A DNA stretch of 64,000 nucleotides, from the NCBI RefSeq assembly GCF_963675985.1, contig NZ_OY780958.1, positions 2,604,001 through 2,668,000 on the forward strand, given 5' to 3'. Position numbers and translations under genes: made by a program. The DNA is from an uncultured Roseibium sp. Lineage in GTDB: Bacteria; Pseudomonadota; Alphaproteobacteria; Rhizobiales; Stappiaceae. Below, piece after piece: positions 15,509 to 24,140 of the stretch; positions within the stretch are counted from its first letter, which is position 1; each line of letters starts with the position of its first letter. Below the pieces are notes generated by a model. That model saw only the letters and a list, made by a program, of their open reading frames with translations, was not told the origin of the DNA and made no database searches.

Positions 15509-17686
15509 ATGCCGGCACTGGCGGAACAGACATTTGAGACAGACGGCGGGATCACGATTACCCGCTCCTCCCGGCCTTCCGACTACGAGGCGGGGACTTC
15601 CCAGTGGATCGACCGGCTCGATGCGGAGCGCGGCGCCGTCCTGTCCTCGTCCTATGAATACCCCGGCCGTTACACCCGCTGGGACATGGCGCTGGTCAAT
15701 CCGCCGCTGGTCATGGAAGCCGCCGACCGCACGGTGGAGATCCGGGCACTCAACGACCGGGGCCGGATCCTGATCCCGGCGATTGCCAAAGCGCTTGAGA
15801 GCCATCCGGACGTGGCCAGTTTTTCCGCCGACGGATCGCGGATCGACCTGACAGTGAAAAAGCCCGACCGGGTGTTCCAGGAAGAAGAGCGCTCGCGCCA
15901 GCCGTCGACCTTTTCCATCGTCCGGGCGCTGAAGGATCTGTTTGCCTGCGGTGACGACCAGCTCGGCCTGTACGGCGCCTTCGGCTATGACATCGCCTTC
16001 CAGTTCGAACCGATCGACCTGAAGCTGAAGCGGCCTGACGACCAGCGTGACGTGGTGCTGTTCCTGCCCGACGAGATCCTGATCGTCGACCACCACGGCA
16101 AGCGCGCCTATGTGCTGGAATACGACTTTGCCGTCGCCGGCACCTCGACCGCCGGCCTGCCGCGCGACGGCGAAAAGAGCCAGTACACACCGGCGAATGA
16201 AGATCCGGGCCGGGGCGATCATGAGCCCGGCGAATACGCCAAGCTGGTGGAGAAGGCCAAGGACTATTTCCGCCGGGGCGACCTGTTCGAGACCGTGCCG
16301 GGACAGACCTTCTACGAACCCTGCCCCAACCCGCCGTCCGCCGTCTCCCGCCGCCTGCAGCAGATCAACCCCTCCCCCTACTCTTTCTTCTTCAACCTCG
16401 GAAATCGCGAGTATCTGGTCGGCGCCTCGCCGGAAATGTATGTGCGCGTCACTGGCGGGCGGCGGGTGGAGACCTGCCCGATTTCCGGCACCATCCGGCG
16501 CGGCAAGAACGCGATCGAGGACGAGGCCCAGATCCGGAAGCTTCTGAACTCCGCCAAGGATGAGGCGGAGCTGACCATGTGTTCCGATGTCGACCGCAAC
16601 GACAAGAGCCGGGTCAGCGTACCGGGCTCCGTGCGTGTCATCGGCCGACGCCAGATCGAGATGTATTCCCGCCTGATCCACACGGTGGACCATATCGAGG
16701 GCACCCTGCGCGAGGACATGGATGCACTCGATGCCTTCCTGTCGCACACCTGGGCGGTTACGGTGACCGGCGCGCCGAAACGCTGGGCGATGGAGTTTAT
16801 CGAGGAGAACGAGAAGAGCCCACGCGCCTGGTACGGCGGCGCCATCGGTGCGGTGCTTTTCAACGGCGACATGAACACCGGGCTGACGCTGAGGACCGTG
16901 CGCATCAAGGACGGCGTCGCCCAGATCCGCGCCGGCGCGACCCTGCTTTACGACAGCGTTCCGGAGGACGAGGAAGCCGAAACGGAACTGAAGGCCGAAG
17001 CCATGCGGGCCGCCGTGCGCGAGGCCGGTCTGGCGCTGCAGGCGGAAGACAAGGCCCACACCCCCAAGTCGGGTTCCTGCCTGAAGATCCTGCTGGTGGA
17101 TCACGAGGACAGCTTCGTCCACACGCTTGCCAACTACTTCCGCCAGACCGGAGCGGAGGTGGTGACTTACCGGACACCGGTGGCCGATCACGTGTTCTAC
17201 GACGTCAATCCGGATCTGGTCGTGCTGTCGCCCGGTCCGGGCAACCCGAAAGACTTCGACTGCGCCGCCACCATCGGCCGGGCGCGGTCCCGGGGCCTGC
17301 CGATCTTCGGTGTCTGCCTTGGTCTGCAGGCGCTTGCGGAAAGCTTCGGCGCGGAGCTCGGCCAGCTCGACATTCCGATGCACGGCAAGCCGTCCCCGAT
17401 CACGATCTCAGGCAACTCTCTGCTGTTCGAAGGGCTGCAGGCGCCCGTCATTGTCGGCCGCTATCACTCGCTCTTCGCCAAACGGGACACCCTGCCGGCG
17501 GACATGCGCGTGACCGCGGAAACCGAGGACGGCGTGGTGATGGCAATCGAGCACGATCACGAGCCGATCGCGGCGGTGCAGTTCCACCCGGAATCGATCA
17601 TGTCGCTCGATCAGGACGCCGGTCACAAGATCATCGAGAATGTGGTGGCAAAACTGGTCAAGGCGAAGGTGGCGGAAACGGCGTGA
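15509..17686 (+). CDS. trpE(G): Anthranilate synthase, fused component I and glutamine amidotransferase
   Basis: 725 aa fusion from MPALAEQTFETDGG. Residues about 1-510 are chorismate-binding TrpE: the feedback region, GDLFETVPGQTF, PISGTIRRG, ELTMCSDVDRND and AGATLLYDSVPEDE. Residues about 527-720 are a class I glutamine amidotransferase: ILLVDHEDSFVHTLANYF, the oxyanion VVLSPGPGNP, the nucleophile Cys in FGVCLGLQAL and the catalytic HPE in VQFHPESIMS. It makes anthranilate from chorismate and glutamine, the first step of tryptophan synthesis. This fusion is common in rhizobia and relatives. It is controlled by the attenuator upstream. An ATG at 15437 lies inside the attenuator and is rejected. 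Confidence 0.97.
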   Translation: MPALAEQTFETDGGITITRSSRPSDYEAGTSQWIDRLDAERGAVLSSSYEYPGRYTRWDMALVNPPLVMEAADRTVEIRALNDRGRILIPAIAKALESHPDVASFSADGSRIDLTVKKPDRVFQEEERSRQPSTFSIVRALKDLFACGDDQLGLYGAFGYDIAFQFEPIDLKLKRPDDQRDVVLFLPDEILIVDHHGKRAYVLEYDFAVAGTSTAGLPRDGEKSQYTPANEDPGRGDHEPGEYAKLVEKAKDYFRRGDLFETVPGQTFYEPCPNPPSAVSRRLQQINPSPYSFFFNLGNREYLVGASPEMYVRVTGGRRVETCPISGTIRRGKNAIEDEAQIRKLLNSAKDEAELTMCSDVDRNDKSRVSVPGSVRVIGRRQIEMYSRLIHTVDHIEGTLREDMDALDAFLSHTWAVTVTGAPKRWAMEFIEENEKSPRAWYGGAIGAVLFNGDMNTGLTLRTVRIKDGVAQIRAGATLLYDSVPEDEEAETELKAEAMRAAVREAGLALQAEDKAHTPKSGSCLKILLVDHEDSFVHTLANYFRQTGAEVVTYRTPVADHVFYDVNPDLVVLSPGPGNPKDFDCAATIGRARSRGLPIFGVCLGLQALAESFGAELGQLDIPMHGKPSPITISGNSLLFEGLQAPVIVGRYHSLFAKRDTLPADMRVTAETEDGVVMAIEHDHEPIAAVQFHPESIMSLDQDAGHKIIENVVAKLVKAKVAETA

Positions 17687-17730
17687 CCGACCTGCTTTCG
17701 GCAAATTACAACCTTTAGGAAATAATTCTT

Positions 17731-17762
17731 ACGGCACTCTCCCTGAAATTGGAGAGTGCCGT
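17731..17762 (+). promoter_or_regulatory. Perfect hairpin covering the ribosome site and start codon of the next gene
   Basis: ACGGCACTCTCC (17731-17742) and GGAGAGTGCCGT (17751-17762) form a perfect 12-bp stem with an 8-base loop, 45 bases after the trpEG stop. The right arm contains the GGAG ribosome site and the first two bases of the GTG start at 17761. Folding would block initiation. There is no U-tract after it on the plus strand, so it is not a normal terminator. Confidence 0.6.
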
Positions 17763-18105
17763 GCCTGAAGACAGAAAGAAAACCGCCCCCTTCGGAATCC
17801 TCGGCCTTGGCCGTGACCCGACGATCCAAACGACGATTGTTACCATCGTCGGCGTGATCAACTATCTGATTTTGCTCTATGGGATCTCCGCACTCGGTGG
17901 CCGTGACGAAACCGGAGCGTTCCGGTTCTCGGCAGATATTCCAGGTAAATACTATCTGCTTACGGTGGGCAGCGTGTTCGTTTGCATTGTTGGCGGGGCG
18001 CTCATTCAATATCCGGACTCGAACGCCCGCTGGGGCGCGCGACTCCTGGTCGGCGCTCTCCCGGCAGTCAGTTTGATCCTGATTGCTTTCGTGTGGGGCC
18101 GTTGA
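17761..18105 (+). CDS. Small integral membrane protein, unknown function
   Basis: 114 aa protein with three likely membrane segments: IVTIVGVINYLILLYGIS, YYLLTVGSVFVCIVGGAL and LVGALPAVSLILIAFVWG. The charged N-terminus (PEDRKKTAPF) is probably cytoplasmic. I recognise no family. GTG at 17761 is preceded by GGAG at a good distance; a TTG 12 bases upstream is possible. The ribosome site lies in a perfect hairpin (17731-17762), so translation may be conditional. It follows trpEG by 74 bases, but a functional link to tryptophan synthesis is not evident. Confidence 0.7.
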   Translation: MPEDRKKTAPFGILGLGRDPTIQTTIVTIVGVINYLILLYGISALGGRDETGAFRFSADIPGKYYLLTVGSVFVCIVGGALIQYPDSNARWGARLLVGALPAVSLILIAFVWGR

Positions 18106-18121
18106 GTTCGCCTACCGGTTT

Positions 18122-19282
18122 TCAGCCGACCTTCGTCGCCGTCGCCAGGAATTCGTTCATCTCGTCGCGCAGTTTTTGCAGATGAGCTTCCTGCGCACGC
18201 AGGCTGCCCGCCGCGTCCACGACACGATCGCTGATTTCCTTGGTTCCGGCCGTCGCCGTCTGGATACTGACGACACTCTGGGTGACATCGGTTGCGCCGT
18301 TGGCCGCTTCCTCCACGTTCTGCGCGATTTCTCCGGTCGCGGTCGTCTGTTGTTCGACGGCCGAAGCAATCGCGGTTGAAATCTCACTGACCCGCTCAAT
18401 CGCTTCGTTGATTTCGGAGCTGGCATCGACCGCGCTTGCGGTCACCTGCTGCAGACCTGAAATCTGCTTGTTGATTTCTTCCGTGGCGCTTGCCGTCTGG
18501 CCGGCCAGAACCTTGACTTCCTGGGCGACAATGGCAAAGCCCTTGCCCATTTCGCCCGCCCGTGCGGCCTCGATGGTCGCGTTGAGGGCGAGCAGATTGG
18601 TCTGCGCGGCGATATCGTTGATCAGCTGCACCACTTCGCCGATCTTGGTCGAGGTGCTGGAAAGGCTGTCGATTTCCTCGCTCATCGCCTGCGACTTGAT
18701 CACTGCGCTGGCCGCGATATCGGCAGCGGAGACGACCTGGCGGTTGATCTCGGAAATCGAACTGGTCAGTTCCTCGGTCGAGGCGGCAACGCTTTGCATA
18801 TTGGCAGAGGCCTCTTCCGCACCGGCCGCCACCACCAGGGACTGATCGCTGACCTGGCTGCAGGATTCCGATACATTCGCGGACACGATATTCAGGTCGC
18901 TGACGGACTGGCTCACCGACTCGACGACATCTTTCAACTGATGTTCGAAATCCGTAGCTACCCTGCAGAAGCCGTCATGCTTCTCCTTGATGTTGAAGGT
19001 TGCCGTGTTGATGCTGCGTGCGGCAGCCTGGAAGCTGCCGACCATTCCCTTTTCCGCAATGAGCCTGAAATGCTGGTTGCGGCTGACATAGTCGAGACAG
19101 GCCTTGGATTCCCGCAGGTATGCATCGGTCCGGTCGATCAGCAGGTTGATCGCGTGCATCAGTTCGGCGGCCTCGCCCGTCTCGGTGATGTTGGTGATCC
19201 GAGCTTCAAAATCGCCGTCTGCCACGGCCTTGCAGACGGCAGTGGCTTTTCTAAGAGACGATTTTTTCAATCCTGAAAACAT
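18122..19282 (-). CDS. Soluble methyl-accepting chemotaxis protein
   Basis: 386 aa chemoreceptor without membrane segments. An N-terminal HAMP-like helical region (residues 10-100) leads to a long coiled coil. The conserved signalling tip LLALNATIEAARAGEMGKGF is at about residues 228-247 and is followed by VAQEVKVLAGQTASATEEI. Such receptors sit in cytoplasmic arrays with CheA and CheW. It has no sensor domain of its own, and the gene just upstream on the same strand encodes a PAS protein of the Aer type. The start at MFSGLKK is preferred because AGGA lies 8 bases ahead of it. Confidence 0.9.
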   Translation of the reverse strand: MFSGLKKSSLRKATAVCKAVADGDFEARITNITETGEAAELMHAINLLIDRTDAYLRESKACLDYVSRNQHFRLIAEKGMVGSFQAAARSINTATFNIKEKHDGFCRVATDFEHQLKDVVESVSQSVSDLNIVSANVSESCSQVSDQSLVVAAGAEEASANMQSVAASTEELTSSISEINRQVVSAADIAASAVIKSQAMSEEIDSLSSTSTKIGEVVQLINDIAAQTNLLALNATIEAARAGEMGKGFAIVAQEVKVLAGQTASATEEINKQISGLQQVTASAVDASSEINEAIERVSEISTAIASAVEQQTTATGEIAQNVEEAANGATDVTQSVVSIQTATAGTKEISDRVVDAAGSLRAQEAHLQKLRDEMNEFLATATKVG

Positions 19283-19329
19283 GTCGATCATCCTGAAAGA
19301 GTATCTGAATCGGCCTTCCCGGACCCAAG

Positions 19330-19881
19330 TCAGCGGAAGCCGCTCTGTCGTTCCTGGCCCAGAGTCGCGATGAACTCGTCATAGGCCACCCCTTTTTGGG
19401 CGAGCACGTCGAAGATCATCTGCTCCGCCGCCATCATGCCGTCCTTGCGGCTCTGGTGGCGGGCCTCCTCTTCCCGGAGTGCCTGGTAGAGCGGAACGAT
19501 GTGCTCGTCGACAATCTTGCGGTCGGGAACACGCCGATTGGAGTGGTAACCGATAATACGACCGGCATTATCGAAGCTCGGCGTCACATGGGCATAGACC
19601 CAGTAGTGATCGCCGTGTTTCGTCCGATTGACAACATAGGCGAAAATCTCCTGCCCGGCTTCGATGGTCGCCCACAGGAGCTTGAAGACGCAACGGGGCA
19701 TAGCCGGATGGCGGATGATGCTGTGCGGCTGGCCCATAACCTCTTTTTCCGTGTAGTCGGCGATTTGGAGGAAAACCTGGTTTGCGTAGGTAATGCGCCC
19801 CTTCAAATCCGTCTTGCTGACGATAATGTCATCATCGGGGAAGGTTCTTTCGACCCCTGTGAGAAACACCGGTTTTGACAT
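19330..19881 (-). CDS. Aer-like PAS domain sensor protein
   Basis: 183 aa. From MSKPVFLTGVERTFPDDD a PAS domain of the aerotaxis type covers residues about 10-125: VSKTDLKGRITYANQVF, IIRHPAMPRCVFKLLW, KHGDHYWVYAHVTPSFD and GYHSNRRVPDR. These blocks match the FAD-binding PAS domain of Aer-type redox sensors. A helical tail follows (residues 130-183, rich in Glu/Arg). It has no membrane segment and no signalling domain. The MCP gene begins 48 bases downstream on the same strand, so the two probably act together as a split energy-taxis receptor. Confidence 0.85.
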   Translation of the reverse strand: MSKPVFLTGVERTFPDDDIIVSKTDLKGRITYANQVFLQIADYTEKEVMGQPHSIIRHPAMPRCVFKLLWATIEAGQEIFAYVVNRTKHGDHYWVYAHVTPSFDNAGRIIGYHSNRRVPDRKIVDEHIVPLYQALREEEARHQSRKDGMMAAEQMIFDVLAQKGVAYDEFIATLGQERQSGFR

Positions 19882-20446
19882 AGGCAAAGTCCCGCGAGCA
19901 GGTGAAGATGTTCGAAAACCACATGATTGAACACCTTTGAATTCATGAATACACCATGATATAAACAATATTAAGCGTGTATTAATTCACGTTACGGAAG
20001 TTACAATTCTAGTAATTATAAACAATAGTACATTTTGCAAGCTGTAATCGAAATTTTAAATTTACACAACCTGACGACATCTTCAACAATGTCAAAAATA
20101 CTACAGTTTTAGAAGCCGCACAGCGCCGGAGAAATCCAAGGATTCCCTGGATATTCCGGCTTTAATGTGTGCGTCAGCGCGCGAGCCTCCCCTTCGCGAT
20201 CAGACTGGAAGGGCGGACGAACCCGAATGTCTTAATCTTGCCATCAGATCCGCATTCTGGCGCCGTACGGATTGTCTTCGGACAATTTGCCGCATGAATC
20301 CTCTCACGATTTGAAGGGCTTAAAGTGCTCTTTCAAAAAGCATGGGAACGATCTTCTTGAAGCCGAATTTCTATCTTGAACTGGTATCGGTTCGGGAGAT
20401 GGTCCATCGGCACCGAATTTTCACAGGACGAAAGAGGAAAAACGCA
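19882..20446. other. AT-rich intergenic region with two RNA-like hairpins
   Basis: About 565 bases without a convincing gene. The part 19930-20110 is much richer in A+T than the rest of the window and probably holds the promoter of the PAS-MCP genes. Downstream are an imperfect long hairpin at 20125-20160 (GCCGGA/TCCGGC arms with ATCCA/TGGAT inside) and a perfect one at 20271-20286 (ATTGTC-TTCG-GACAAT, a UUCG tetraloop). These could belong to the leader of the PRC-barrel gene or to a small RNA. Confidence 0.45.
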
Positions 20447-20839
20447 ATGCTGAACGCAGCGAAGATCCTGTCTATGATCGCACCCCTCGTCTTTGGCCTG
20501 GGGGTCTCAGCTACCCTGTGCGAGGTCACTCAAGCCCAGGAAACGACGTCCGCTGCAACAGCTGACGCGACTGCAGGCATGAAGACCAAGGCCGTCGTCG
20601 CTGTTCCGGAAGATCTGGTTGGAATATCCGTCGTGACACTGGAGGGGACCTCTGTCGGGGAAGTCTCGTCTGTCGGCACTGACGAGAATGGAGCCTTGTC
20701 GTCCATCAATGTGGATATCGGTGGGTTCCTCGGCATCGGTGAAACGACCGTTACCGTTCCGGCGACCGACTTCGCGGTCTCCGACGGAGTGATCGTCCTT
20801 GCGAAAACCGAGGCTGAGGTCAATCGGCTGGCAGAATAG
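20447..20839 (+). CDS. Secreted PRC-barrel domain protein
   Basis: 130 aa. The start MLNAAKILSMIAPLVFGLGV is chosen because GAGGAAAAACGCA precedes it and a signal peptide follows, probably cleaved near AQA (about residue 28). After a Thr/Ala-rich spacer, a PRC-barrel domain spans residues about 50-125: LVGISVVTLEGTSVGEVSSV, SINVDIGGFLGIGETTVTVP. PRC-barrels are small beta barrels found in RimM, photosynthetic reaction centre H subunits and many stress-related alphaproteobacterial periplasmic proteins. The exact role is unknown. Confidence 0.82.
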   Translation: MLNAAKILSMIAPLVFGLGVSATLCEVTQAQETTSAATADATAGMKTKAVVAVPEDLVGISVVTLEGTSVGEVSSVGTDENGALSSINVDIGGFLGIGETTVTVPATDFAVSDGVIVLAKTEAEVNRLAE

Positions 20840-20842
20840 GCG

Positions 20843-20865
20843 GCCCGTTTACGGGCGTGCTTTTT
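20843..20865 (+). terminator. Terminator of the PRC-barrel gene
   Basis: GCCCGT (20843-20848) and ACGGGC (20851-20856) form a short stem followed by GTGCTTTTT. Confidence 0.6.
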
Positions 20866-20901
20866 CGCGGCGATATCCGGCTCGTCGGCCCCTGGTGCCG
20901 G

Positions 20902-21408
20902 TCATTCCTGGCTCGGCAAGGCCAGTTTCTCGAACTCGTCGACAAACCGTGCGTAGAGTTCGGCAAACTGCGTGACCTCCTCATCGGTCCAGCCCGACAG
21001 GATCTTTTCGATCATTTCAAGCTTCACGCGCCGCTTTTCCTTCAGGACCGCATGCCCCTTGTCGGTCAGAACGATCACCGCCCGCCTTGCGTCCGCCTGT
21101 GAAACGGCACGGCTCAGGATGCCTCGATCCACCAGATAAGCCACAACGCGGCTCGCCCGCGACGGATCCATGCACATTTTCTCGGCGACGAGGCCGATGG
21201 TGACCTCACCGTCTTGCGGGCCGCGCCGAACGAGTTCGATCACGTCGAGATGGGACATATCCAGATCCGGAGCGGCGGTGCTCATGATGAGTTTTCCGAT
21301 CGCGCGGCTCTTGATCAGAACCCGCATCCTGGACATCGCCTGCGCAATCCCAGCGATATCCTGTGATGTCTCGCCTGTCAGGTCACTCTCGCAGCGATCG
21401 AAAGCCAT
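20902..21408 (-). CDS. MarR-family transcriptional regulator
   Basis: 168 aa winged-helix repressor-type protein: the DNA-binding core LDVIELVRRGPQDGEVTIGL, VAEKMCMDPSRASRVVAYLV and the wing DARRAVIVLTDKGHAVL. The N- and C-terminal helices form the dimer interface. It is divergent from a multidrug-type MFS transporter with a 126-base gap that holds inverted repeats, the standard arrangement for a MarR protein that represses both. The start MAFDRCESD is chosen because GGAGGAGAAACGGAG precedes it. Ligand unknown. Confidence 0.9.
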   Translation of the reverse strand: MAFDRCESDLTGETSQDIAGIAQAMSRMRVLIKSRAIGKLIMSTAAPDLDMSHLDVIELVRRGPQDGEVTIGLVAEKMCMDPSRASRVVAYLVDRGILSRAVSQADARRAVIVLTDKGHAVLKEKRRVKLEMIEKILSGWTDEEVTQFAELYARFVDEFEKLALPSQE

Positions 21409-21469
21409 GACGCTCCGTTTCTCCTCCCAAGGTTTTTCCGCTTTGCACAATATATGCTCTGGTCATATT

Positions 21470-21501
21470 TATGCTTACGTCATATATATGTGTCAAGCAT
21501 A
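21470..21501. promoter_or_regulatory. Candidate MarR operator in the divergent promoter
   Basis: TATGCTT (21470-21476) and AAGCATA (21495-21501) are inverted around a central palindrome CATATATATG (21481-21490). The site lies between the divergent marR-type gene and the MFS transporter gene and overlaps the likely promoter of the latter. Confidence 0.45.
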
Positions 21502-21534
21502 CGATAAATGCCCCGTCGGACTTCAGGACTTTTC

Positions 21535-23076
21535 ATGACCGCCGAAACGCTCTCCGATACCGCCCCGGACCAAGGGGGCGAGCCCAGACATGCCCCGCTG
21601 ATTACCGACAAACGCCTACGGCTTTTCGTATTCCTCACCTTGATGACCGCGGTCTTCATGGCGATGATCGATAACCAGATCGTCTCCACCGCCCTGCCGA
21701 CGATCGTCGGCGAATTCGGCCAGCCGGAGCGGTTCAGTTGGGTGGGCTCCGCCTATCTGCTGACCTCCAGTGCCGTCATGCCACTTTACGGCAAGCTCGG
21801 CGATCTATTCGGCCGTAAATACGTGATGATGGCGACCATCTTCATCTTCACGCTCGGCTCTGCCGTGTGTGGCCTGGCCGTTTCGATGAACACCCTGATC
21901 GCCGCCCGCGTGCTCCAGGCTATTGGTGGGGGTGGTATCATGGTGACCATCTTTTCCATCAATGCGGACCTGTTCGAGCCCCGGGAGCGCGCCCGCTACC
22001 AAAGCTATTCCAGTCTCGTGCTGATGCTTTCCGGCTCCATCGGCCCCACCCTCGGCGGCCTGATGACCGATCTGTTCGGATGGCGCTCGATCTTTCTGAT
22101 CAATATTCCGATCGGCGTCGCCGTCCTGATCGCCCTTGCCGTCCTGCTGCCCTACAAGCGCCCCGACCGCAAGCCGAAGGTGGACTACCTGGGCGCCCTG
22201 CTTCTGGCCGGCGCCATCGCCAGCGTGGTTCTGTGGGCCGACAGTTCGGAACTTTTCGGCAGCCTGATCGCACCGCAGAGCCTGGTGATCGTTGCCCTGG
22301 GCATTGCCTGTATTCTGGGATGGATCGCGGTCGAGAAACGTGTTCAGGAACCAGTGGTCCCTCTGCACCTGTTCAAGAGCCCGACGATCCGCCTGTTGCT
22401 CATCATCACCATGGTCAGCGGCTGCCTCGGCATCGGCCTCGCCAATTATTTCGCCCTGTTCTTCCAGACCGGTCTGGGGATGACACCGTCCATGGCCGGA
22501 CTGCTCTTCATCCCCATTACCGTTGGCATTGCCGTCGGTTCGGTCAATGCCGGCAAGATCATGTCACGGACCGGCTACTACAAGAACTTTTCCATCCTCA
22601 GCACCGGCGTTTGCACGGTCGCCACGTTCCTGTTCATCTACATCGATGCCGAAACGAGCTTGTATCTGCTCATTCCGCTCTGCTTCATCCACGGCCTGGG
22701 GGTCGGCGTGGGGCAGCAGGTGCCGGTCCTCGGGGTTCAGAATGCAGCCCCGTATCGCGATCTCGGCGCGGCAACGGGCGCGACCACGCTCACACGTATC
22801 GGAGGGGCCTCCATCGGCATATCGATCTACGGCGCGATCGTTTCCCACGGGATCGGCAAATTCCACGGCACGATCCCCGGCGTGGAAAACTTCGAGAAAC
22901 TGACGCCTGCCCAGATCGCCACCTTGCCCGTGGACGCCCAACAGCAGATCAGTCACCTCTATGCCGCCGCCTGTCACCCTCTGTTCCTGATGGCGGCCTT
23001 CCTCGGCTTCACCGGCTTCGTCGCGGCCTTGTGCCTGAAGAACGTCCAACTCGGCACCCAGTACAAGCGCGATTAG
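21535..23076 (+). CDS. MFS drug-efflux transporter, DHA2 (14-helix) type
   Basis: 513 aa with about 14 membrane helices. The first helix carries MTAVFMAMIDNQIVSTALPT and motif A reads LYGKLGDLFGRKYVMM; a GPTLGGLMTDLFGWRSIFLINIPIG block corresponds to motif C and the following helix. These are hallmarks of proton-driven multidrug efflux proteins such as EmrB and QacA. It probably exports toxic lipophilic compounds under control of the divergent MarR regulator. The start is either 21508 or 21535; the second has a CAGGA site and is preferred. Confidence 0.92.
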   Translation: MTAETLSDTAPDQGGEPRHAPLITDKRLRLFVFLTLMTAVFMAMIDNQIVSTALPTIVGEFGQPERFSWVGSAYLLTSSAVMPLYGKLGDLFGRKYVMMATIFIFTLGSAVCGLAVSMNTLIAARVLQAIGGGGIMVTIFSINADLFEPRERARYQSYSSLVLMLSGSIGPTLGGLMTDLFGWRSIFLINIPIGVAVLIALAVLLPYKRPDRKPKVDYLGALLLAGAIASVVLWADSSELFGSLIAPQSLVIVALGIACILGWIAVEKRVQEPVVPLHLFKSPTIRLLLIITMVSGCLGIGLANYFALFFQTGLGMTPSMAGLLFIPITVGIAVGSVNAGKIMSRTGYYKNFSILSTGVCTVATFLFIYIDAETSLYLLIPLCFIHGLGVGVGQQVPVLGVQNAAPYRDLGAATGATTLTRIGGASIGISIYGAIVSHGIGKFHGTIPGVENFEKLTPAQIATLPVDAQQQISHLYAAACHPLFLMAAFLGFTGFVAALCLKNVQLGTQYKRD

Positions 23077-23357
23077 ACACCGCGCCGCAACCGGTCTTCG
23101 ATAAGAGGAAAAGCCGCCTTCCGAGGTAGCCATTTTGTTGCTGTGCGCGGGAGAACGGCCGGTCACTGCGGTTTGGGCAACTCTCCGGATTAGGGCCATT
23201 TACGGACTGACGGGTTCTGTAACCCCGTCAGACAACCTTCATCGCTCGCCCTCAAAAGCGCTATGCGGATCGGGATCGAGGGCCGAAAAGTGAGCAGTCA
23301 GCCCTCCACTGAAACGAGGCAGCTCGTGTACCCACCTGACCCTGTTCAATGATCTGC
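23077..23357. other. Intergenic region with a hairpin
   Basis: 281 bases between the convergent MFS and SDR genes. CTGACGGG (23207-23214) pairs with CCCGTCAG (23224-23231). No U-tract follows, and no gene is evident. Confidence 0.4.
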
Positions 23358-24140
23358 TTAAACAGTCGGTACGGTTCCACCATCAATGACATATTCGGTA
23401 CCGGTAATCGTCGCTGCGCGGTCGGAAGCCAGGAAGGCGATGAGGCTCGCGACTTCATCGGGCTTCGTCGGGCGACCGATTGGAATGCCGCCGAGCGCAT
23501 CCATAATGATCTTCTTGCCGCCCTGATAATCGGTGCCGGCCTGCTTTGCGAGACGGTTGGCGAGATGCACGGCAGCTTCCGTCTCGATCCAACCGGGAGA
23601 AACCCTGACAACACGTACCCCCTTGGGCGACACCTCTTTCGACAGCGCCTTGCTGTAAGTTGAAAGCGCAGCCTTCGCGGCGGCATAGGCGGTCGTCGAC
23701 TCAGGCAGCGGCAGCTCTCTCTGGATAGACGAAACGTGGATTACGACACCGCTTCCCCTGTCGACCATTTCCGGCACAAGTTGCCGGTCCAGACGGACGG
23801 CCGGAAAGAGATTGAGATAGAGTTCGTGACGCCACTCGGTGTCAGTCAACGCTGCGAACCCGCCGCCCGGAGCGGAGGATCCTCCAAGCATATGAACTAT
23901 GATGTCCAGACCTCCCAGCCGCTCCCGGACGGCGGCCGCGAGAGCGTCGCAGCCTTCTGCCGACGTCAGGTCCGCAGCGACGAACTGAAGGCCGTCTTCA
24001 AGCGTTTCCGGCCTGGTGCGCGCGCTGGTCAGCACCTTAGCACCAAGTTCGCGGAATTGCCTGACCGTCGCGGCTCCTGCGCCTCGGGTGCCGGAGGTGA
24101 CGAGTGCGCGTTTGCCTTCCAGACTGATGAAGGGGATCAC
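23358..24140 (-). CDS. SDR-family oxidoreductase
   Basis: 260 aa short-chain dehydrogenase. The cofactor loop is slightly altered, KRALVTSGTRGAGAATVRQF (TSGTRGAG in place of TGGxxGIG). HMLGGSS replaces the usual NNAG. The active-site Ser in VVIHVSSIQRELPLPES and YxxxK in TAYAAAKAAL are present, and the C-terminus has TGTEYVIDGGTVPTV. It is an NAD(P)-dependent oxidoreductase of unknown substrate. Its start overlaps the stop of the SnoaL-like gene by 4 bases, so the two are an operon. A LysR gene is divergent from them. Confidence 0.9.
   Translation of the reverse strand: MIPFISLEGKRALVTSGTRGAGAATVRQFRELGAKVLTSARTRPETLEDGLQFVAADLTSAEGCDALAAAVRERLGGLDIIVHMLGGSSAPGGGFAALTDTEWRHELYLNLFPAVRLDRQLVPEMVDRGSGVVIHVSSIQRELPLPESTTAYAAAKAALSTYSKALSKEVSPKGVRVVRVSPGWIETEAAVHLANRLAKQAGTDYQGGKKIIMDALGGIPIGRPTKPDEVASLIAFLASDRAATITGTEYVIDGGTVPTV

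Noticed and set aside
15458..17383. Long minus-strand open frame (641 codons) opposite trpEG
   Set aside because: Shadow of the trpEG codon usage in a GC-rich genome. The real gene is on the plus strand.
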